DNA of 18,789 nt from contig JBOGIQ010000087.1 in NCBI GenBank assembly GCA_050742535.1, positions 1 through 18,789 of the forward strand. The letters are read 5' to 3'. The translations under genes and the position numbers were made by a program. The notes under the pieces are model-generated. The model searched no databases. It worked only from the letters and a program-made list of their open reading frames with translations, and was not told where the DNA came from. The stretch's first letter is position 1. Every line of letters starts with the position of its first letter. Shown one piece after another: positions 12,862-18,789 of this stretch. The DNA is from Gp6-AA40 sp050742535. GTDB taxonomy: Bacteria; Acidobacteriota; Vicinamibacteria; Vicinamibacterales; UBA2999.

Positions 12862-12983
12862 AACGGCATTCTTCTTCGCGGGAATGAAAAAAGGGCACGA
12901 GAACGATTTCGTTCTTCGTGCCCTTCGCGGACTTCGCGGTCTTCGTGGTTTTCGTCGGGACGGCTGTCGGAACTCAGCCGACG
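12862..12983 (-). repeat. Repeat Y, copy 2: 3'-end repeat of the protease gene
   Basis: Nearly identical to 9920-10036, including the TAACGGCATTCT end, the terminator, the tandem CGAAG-type units and the GTCGGCTGAGTTCCGAC hairpin. Here the repeat overlaps the end of the gene: its GTCGGCTGA supplies the last two codons and the stop of the protease. Confidence 0.8.
12887..12923 (-). terminator. Intrinsic terminator after the protease gene
   Basis: On the minus strand the stem GGGCACGAAGAACG / CGTTCTCGTGCCC (12893-12923, one bulged base, AAAT loop) is followed by six T residues (12892-12887). It is located 51 nt past the protease stop. It is a stronger version of the element at 9942-9977. Confidence 0.82.
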
Positions 12984-13909
12984 GTCGCCGTCGCTGGTTC
13001 CTCGACCTGCATCAGGCCGGGAACCTTGCGAAACATCTCGGAGCGAAGCGGCAGGATGAACGAGAACCGGTAGTCGCCCTGCATCCGGCCGATCGGAATG
13101 CCGACGAGGCTCCCGTCCTGGTTCAGCACGCCGCCGCCGGACACGCCAGGGTGCCCGTCGGTCAGGCAGGTCACGAGGCCGTTGGACGTCCGCTGGCCGA
13201 TGTACCCGGTGCTGAGGATGATGCCCTTCGAGTAGTCGTTGCCAAGGCGGAAGATCGGTTCGGCGAAGTCGTAGCCGTAGCTGGTGTCGATCCGCAGTGC
13301 CGGCAGATCGAGCTCCTGATTCACCTTGATGACGGCCCAGTCGCCCGGGTGGACTTCGACGTTGGCATTTCCCGAATCGACCACGCGCGCGGTGAGATCC
13401 TTCCCCTTGTAGCGAATCTTGATGCTGGTGATACGGCGCGCTTCCTCGCCGTCCGACGGTTCGTCGAGCGCAATGACCCCGTGCTTCACCGTGATGAAGT
13501 AGCCGCCGCCGAGGTACCCCGCGGTGCCGTAGTTGGTCTTCCCGAAGTTGTCGTAGGCGTTCAGCTCGACGAAGCTTTCCTTGCGATCGCGGAGCAGACG
13601 CACCGGGAAGAGTCCCATCTCGCTCTGCAGCTGCCGCTTGATCTCGTCGACGATCGCGCTCTGTGCGTCGCCGGCCGCCGCGACCACGTCGCCCGCGCCG
13701 TCGCCCTTGGTTCCGGACACCAGCGGGACACCGCCGCGCATTTCGAGGATGCTCCGCGCCATCTCGTCGCGCAGCGCCGTCAGCCGCGCATCGTTGGCGG
13801 CAAGCTGATCCCGCATCTGCCGCTGTGTGATCCAGCCGCCAAAGCTGAAGGCGAGCGACGCCAGCGAAAAAGTGAGACCGATGTAGATGATCGAGCGGCG
13901 GACGGACAC
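12974..13909 (-). CDS. Membrane-anchored trypsin-like serine protease
   Basis: A protein of 311 residues. One N-terminal transmembrane helix (IIYIGLTFSLASLAFSFGGW, residues about 7-26) is followed by a coiled-coil-like segment (about 30-60) and a linker; the protease domain is probably periplasmic. A chymotrypsin-fold triad is visible: His143 in YFITVKHGV, Asp190 in HPGDWAVIKV and Ser257 in HPGVSGGGVLN. The HPGVSGG elbow resembles DegP/HtrA and viral-type trypsin folds. No PDZ domain follows, so it is not a standard HtrA. The start is GTG 13909, with GGAG 9 nt upstream. A candidate promoter lies about 225 nt upstream, so it may be transcribed apart from mutL. The last codons lie within repeat Y. 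Substrate unknown. Confidence 0.82.
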   Translation of the reverse strand: MSVRRSIIYIGLTFSLASLAFSFGGWITQRQMRDQLAANDARLTALRDEMARSILEMRGGVPLVSGTKGDGAGDVVAAAGDAQSAIVDEIKRQLQSEMGLFPVRLLRDRKESFVELNAYDNFGKTNYGTAGYLGGGYFITVKHGVIALDEPSDGEEARRITSIKIRYKGKDLTARVVDSGNANVEVHPGDWAVIKVNQELDLPALRIDTSYGYDFAEPIFRLGNDYSKGIILSTGYIGQRTSNGLVTCLTDGHPGVSGGGVLNQDGSLVGIPIGRMQGDYRFSFILPLRSEMFRKVPGLMQVEEPATATVG

Positions 13910-13994
13910 GGCGATGCTCCGAAACCGCTACCAGGACCAGACGAGGCGGCGGGCACGAGCACCGCAGGACTCTCCCAGGTTCGGCAGCTAAATC

Positions 13995-14012
13995 GTCCCG
14001 ACACGTCGGGAC
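13995..14012. other. Perfect inverted repeat in the protease leader
   Basis: GTCCCGAC and GTCGGGAC flank AC, an 18-bp perfect palindrome lying about 85 nt upstream of the protease start and downstream of its candidate promoter. There is no T tract. It could be a regulator site or an mRNA hairpin in the leader. Confidence 0.4.
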
Positions 14013-14132
14013 TTACAGCTTTGCAGCGCCTGCGTACTGGCACGCCTCCCGGCGTTCCGCGCGCAGACGAGCCCTTTCGTTTGGGAACGGACGAGCTAAC
14101 TTATTCGATTGTCGAAAGTTACGAGCGCCATA

Positions 14133-14161
14133 AAACTAACGCGATAGTTAGGCGCTGTCAA
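14133..14161 (-). promoter_or_regulatory. Candidate protease promoter with an internal operator-like palindrome
   Basis: On the minus strand a perfect TTGACA (14161-14156) is followed after 17 nt by TAGTTT (14138-14133). The spacer and -10 carry CTAAC-GCGATA-GTTAG (14136-14151), a palindrome of the kind bound by dimeric repressors such as TetR-type proteins. The surrounding 14100-14170 is clearly AT-richer than the genes. The rest of the roughly 300-bp gap between mutL and the protease (13910-14217) holds no gene. Confidence 0.55.
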
Positions 14162-14217
14162 ACAACTTCGACTTATGGGCGGAAATCGATCCGGTTATCT
14201 ACCCGGGATTCCGTGAT

Positions 14218-16002
14218 CTAGATCCGCTGAAAGTTCTTTTCGACCTCTCGCCGCGTCAGCCTTAGCATCACCGGCCGTCCATGCGGGCAGATTGTGGAGT
14301 ACGCCGTGCGGCGCAGTTCGTCGAGGATATGCGTCATCTTCTCCGCCGTCAGCGGATAGTTCGCTTTCACCGCCGCATGACACGCCATCGTCGCTGCAAT
14401 TCGCTTGATCGCGTCCTCGGCCGGTGAGCCGCGATCGAGTCCTTCCAGATCGCCGGCAAGCGTCCGCAGCGTCGTCTCGCAATCCTCCGCGCGGAGAACC
14501 GCCGGATACGCCGTCACGCGGAGCGTGTCGCCGCCGAACTCCTCTATTTCGAAGCCAAGACGCTCGAGGTCGGCGGCGCGCGCGACGAGCGTCTGGCGGG
14601 CGCCCGCGGACAGACTGATCAGCCGCGGCTCCAGAAGGCGCTGGCTCTCGAGGCGCCCGTTCGTCAGCCGCTCCGTGATCCGTTCGAACAGGACGCGTTC
14701 ATGCGCCACGTGCTGGTCGATGATGGCGATCCCCTCTTCATCAACAGCAATGATGAAGGTGTCCCTGAACTGACCGAGCGGCATCATCGGGCGGATGGAA
14801 GGTGTGATGCTTCCTTCGCTGGTCGGTGCGAGGGAGGCTTCGCCGGTCGGTGCGATTCCCGCTTCCTCGGTCGGTGCAATGGGAGCTGCGCCGGTCGGTG
14901 CAAAGGGTGCGCTCGTCGTCCAGCGGCTCGGGAACGTCGTGCCGTAGCTCGCCGGCAGCGGGAGCGTCGTTGGCTGTGGCGCGCCGGCGAAGGGCGCCTG
15001 CAGGACCAGTTCGGGAGCGGGGCCGCGACCCAGGGCGTCGCCGAGCGTGCGCCGAATCACTTCGTGCACGAACGACTGGTCGCGGAAGCGCACCTCCGCC
15101 TTGGTCGGGTGCACGTTCACGTCGAGCGCATCGAACGGCATCTCGATGAACAGATGCACCTCGGGGCTGCGCTCCTTGATCGATGCGACGCTGTAGGAAT
15201 CGATGATGGCGTGAGCGATGGTCCGGTCCTTGACGATGCGGCGGTTGACGAAGACGTGTTGCGGGCCGCGCGTCGGCCCCTGCTCGGCCAGGGCCGCCAC
15301 GTAGCCGAACACCTTCACGTCGCCGCGATCGCGCCGCACTTCGATCAGGTCGCCGCGCTCGCCGTACAGCTGGTACAGACGCTCCTTCAGCGCGGCGACG
15401 GGCGGGCATTGCAGTACTTTCCGCCCGGAGCTCGTCAGCGTGAATCCGATTTCCGGATAGCAGAGGGCGAGCTGTGTCGCCACGCGCGACACCTGCGCCG
15501 ACTCGGCGGCATCCGACTTCAGGAATTTGCGCCGGGCGGGAAGGTTATAAAAAAGATCCGACACCTCGATCAGCGTGCCTTCGGGCATTCCCGCTTCGGC
15601 CACCGACGCCACTGCCCCGCCGTTGACACGGATCTCGGTGCCCGACTGCGCGCCGCGAGCGCGCGTCCGCAGGAGGAAATGCGACACCGAGGCGATGCTT
15701 GGAAGCGCTTCGCCGCGGAACCCGAGCGTGGAGATGCGCTCGAGGTCGTCCGCGCGGCGAATCTTGCTGGTGGCATGACGCTCGATCGCCAGCCGTGCGT
15801 CGTCGGGCTCCATCCCTTCCCCGTCGTCTTCGACCCGGATCAGCTTCTTGCCGCCGAATTCCACGGTGATGGTCAGCCGGCGGGCGCCGGCGTCGATGGC
15901 GTTCTCGACCAGCTCCTTGATGACGGAGGCGGGGCGTTCGACGACTTCGCCGGCCGCGATCTGATTCGCGAGGTCAGACGGCAGCCGGTGAATCCTGCCC
16001 AT
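14218..16002 (-). CDS. mutL: DNA mismatch repair protein MutL
   Basis: A 594-residue protein. The N-terminal GHKL ATPase has LVENAIDAGA, IRVEDDGEGM, IERHATSKI and STLGFRGEALPSI; the transducer domain has QHVFVNRRIVKDR and LDVNVHPTKAEVRF. A Pro/Thr/Ala-rich linker (about 335-410) includes an 8-residue tandem repeat. The C-terminal domain carries DQHVAHERVLFE (about 429-440), i.e. DQHA-x2-E-x4-E with Ala changed to Val, plus ACHAAVKANYPLT and CPHGRPVML. These are the motifs of MutL proteins with intrinsic endonuclease activity. It links MutS mismatch recognition to strand incision. It starts 3 nt after the corA stop, so it is probably in one operon with corA and the dikinase gene. Confidence 0.96.
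   Translation of the reverse strand: MGRIHRLPSDLANQIAAGEVVERPASVIKELVENAIDAGARRLTITVEFGGKKLIRVEDDGEGMEPDDARLAIERHATSKIRRADDLERISTLGFRGEALPSIASVSHFLLRTRARGAQSGTEIRVNGGAVASVAEAGMPEGTLIEVSDLFYNLPARRKFLKSDAAESAQVSRVATQLALCYPEIGFTLTSSGRKVLQCPPVAALKERLYQLYGERGDLIEVRRDRGDVKVFGYVAALAEQGPTRGPQHVFVNRRIVKDRTIAHAIIDSYSVASIKERSPEVHLFIEMPFDALDVNVHPTKAEVRFRDQSFVHEVIRRTLGDALGRGPAPELVLQAPFAGAPQPTTLPLPASYGTTFPSRWTTSAPFAPTGAAPIAPTEEAGIAPTGEASLAPTSEGSITPSIRPMMPLGQFRDTFIIAVDEEGIAIIDQHVAHERVLFERITERLTNGRLESQRLLEPRLISLSAGARQTLVARAADLERLGFEIEEFGGDTLRVTAYPAVLRAEDCETTLRTLAGDLEGLDRGSPAEDAIKRIAATMACHAAVKANYPLTAEKMTHILDELRRTAYSTICPHGRPVMLRLTRREVEKNFQRI
14821..14916 (-). repeat. 24-bp tandem repeat within the mutL linker
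   Basis: GGTCGGTGC recurs at 14821, 14845, 14869 and 14893, exactly 24 bp apart, with diverged bases between. On the coding strand it encodes about four and a half copies of an 8-residue unit (consensus I/L-A-P-T-x-E-A-G/S) in the flexible linker. As the period is a multiple of three, copy-number changes would keep the frame. Confidence 0.85.
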
Positions 16003-16005
16003 CGT

Positions 16006-16938
16006 TCAGATCCACTTGTTCCGGCGAAACAGCGCCAGCATCGCCGCGACAATCGAGATCATGATCGCCACGATCCACCAGAACTGCGCGCCTGCGCCCC
16101 CCGGAAGGTGCGGAATCTCTATGTTCATTCCCCACATTCCGGTCAGAACGGTCAGCGGCAGGAATATCGTCGACGCGACCGTGAGCACTTTCATCACGCT
16201 GTTCAGGCGGTTCGACACCGTGGACAGATTGATTTCATAGATCCCCGTCACCCGTTCCTGAAACAGCATCGCTTCGTCGGCATAGCGCGCCATGTGATCG
16301 TGCACGTCGCGGAATCGGTACGCCATCTCATCGGAAATGGCGGCGAACTCCCGTCGCGCCAGCCGTCCCACGACATCGCGCTGCGGAATGATGACGCGCC
16401 GAAGCACGCCGAGCTCTCGTTTCAGCTTGATGATTTGCCGGACGATATGCGCGTGTCCGCTGAAGGCGGTGTCTTCGAGCTTGTTCAGCCGGTCTTCGAA
16501 CCCTTCGATGGCCGGGCGGTAGTGGTCCACCATCGTGTCGACGATCCTGTGGAGGAGCCCCACGGCACCCTCGCTGAGGATCCGCTCGTGCCGATCGCAC
16601 AGCTCACGCAGCCGGCCGATGCTGCGCGACTGTCCGTCGTGGACGGTCACGAGGTAGTTACGCCCGACGAAGAAGTCGACGTCACGCGTCGCGAACTGGG
16701 TGCGCCCCTTCGTCAGGTCGATGCCGTGCAGCACCAGGTACAGATATCCAGGATATGGTTCGATTTTGGGGTATTGCAGCGCGCTGCGCGCATCGTCAAC
16801 CGACAGGGGATGAAACCCGAAGACCTCGCTCAGGAGCCGGAGCTCGTCGTCTGTCGGCGCCGTCAGATCGACCCACAGTGTGACTGGCGAGCCCGGGTCG
16901 AGCCATTCGCGCTCGACCCGTTCGACCAGTGTCGTCAC
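16006..16938 (-). CDS. corA: CorA-family magnesium/cobalt transporter
   Basis: A protein of 310 residues from GTG 16938. A soluble N-terminal funnel domain (VTLWVDLTAPTDDELRLL, PLSVDDARSALQYPKIEPYP GYLYLVLHG) is followed by long helices and two C-terminal transmembrane segments (about 248-268 and 280-302). Between them lies the signature GMWGMNIE, whose GMN forms the selectivity filter of the pentameric Mg2+ channel. The C-terminus is basic (FRRNKWI). The frame is open above GTG 16938 and reads LITIYAHRDG from a CTG at 16968 that overlaps the dikinase stop (CTGA). That segment looks like the usual first strand of CorA, so the true start may be this rare CTG. The gene lies between the dikinase gene and mutL. 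Confidence 0.93.
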   Translation of the reverse strand: MTTLVERVEREWLDPGSPVTLWVDLTAPTDDELRLLSEVFGFHPLSVDDARSALQYPKIEPYPGYLYLVLHGIDLTKGRTQFATRDVDFFVGRNYLVTVHDGQSRSIGRLRELCDRHERILSEGAVGLLHRIVDTMVDHYRPAIEGFEDRLNKLEDTAFSGHAHIVRQIIKLKRELGVLRRVIIPQRDVVGRLARREFAAISDEMAYRFRDVHDHMARYADEAMLFQERVTGIYEINLSTVSNRLNSVMKVLTVASTIFLPLTVLTGMWGMNIEIPHLPGGAGAQFWWIVAIMISIVAAMLALFRRNKWI

Positions 16939-16964
16939 GCCGTCCCGGTGCGCGTAGATGGTGA

Positions 16965-18789
<1,825 letters not shown>

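Noticed and set aside
14136..14151. CTAAC...GTTAG as another attC
   Set aside because: Only 6 nt between the boxes leaves no room for pairing arms. It fits an operator inside a promoter better.
12656..14221. Plus-strand frame of 521 codons over the protease gene
   Set aside because: Its LRALRGLRGLRG-type stretch is repeat Y read as protein and the rest is antisense to the protease.
14821..14916. 24-bp periodic repeats as a CRISPR array
   Set aside because: No spacers; units are contiguous, in frame and encode the MutL linker.

Overview
The window looks like a chromosomal segment of a high-GC soil or groundwater bacterium, most likely an acidobacterium of the Vicinamibacteria type. I infer this from the M56 peptidase fused to a 'soil-associated' TIGR03435-type domain, the patatin-like protein beside greA, the extragenic repeats and the codon use. 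The lineage was not confirmed by any search. I see no rRNA, tRNA or CRISPR array.

Layout. (1) 1-5042, housekeeping block: a patatin-like protein (cut by the left edge) and greA read left; a TrmH/SpoU RNA methyltransferase, rarA and a secreted esterase-713-like hydrolase read right. Genes overlap or nearly abut. (2) 5043-9812, a degraded accessory island: a TIR-like fragment, a HepT/MntA toxin-antitoxin pair whose toxin gene is frameshifted, the 5' part of one tyrosine recombinase, an alpha/beta-hydrolase fragment, and the frameshifted 3' two-thirds of an integron integrase (intI). These are followed by three well-formed attC sites. The attC sites delimit cassettes with a membrane-anchored DUF2059-like protein, a gene remnant with an E-x-K motif, and a reversed HicB/HicA pair. 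(3) 9806-12983, a BlaI-type repressor and M56 (BlaR1-like) metalloprotease pair read left behind a promoter holding two near-identical palindromic operators. A repeat of about 120 bp that includes an intrinsic terminator lies after this operon, and a second copy lies after the next one. (4) 12974-18789, a leftward run: pyruvate phosphate dikinase (cut by the right edge), corA and mutL, closely packed, then a membrane-anchored trypsin-like protease behind its own candidate promoter.

The main find is the decayed integron. Its intI relic points the same way as the cassettes, the reverse of the usual arrangement. Its attC sites vary from 73 to 111 bp but keep 9-nt left spacers and a single extrahelical base at the same place. 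A cassette-start sequence recurs after three attC right ends. With intI broken, any cassette movement would need an integrase supplied from elsewhere. The HicBA pair, and formerly HepT/MntA, could explain why the island persists.
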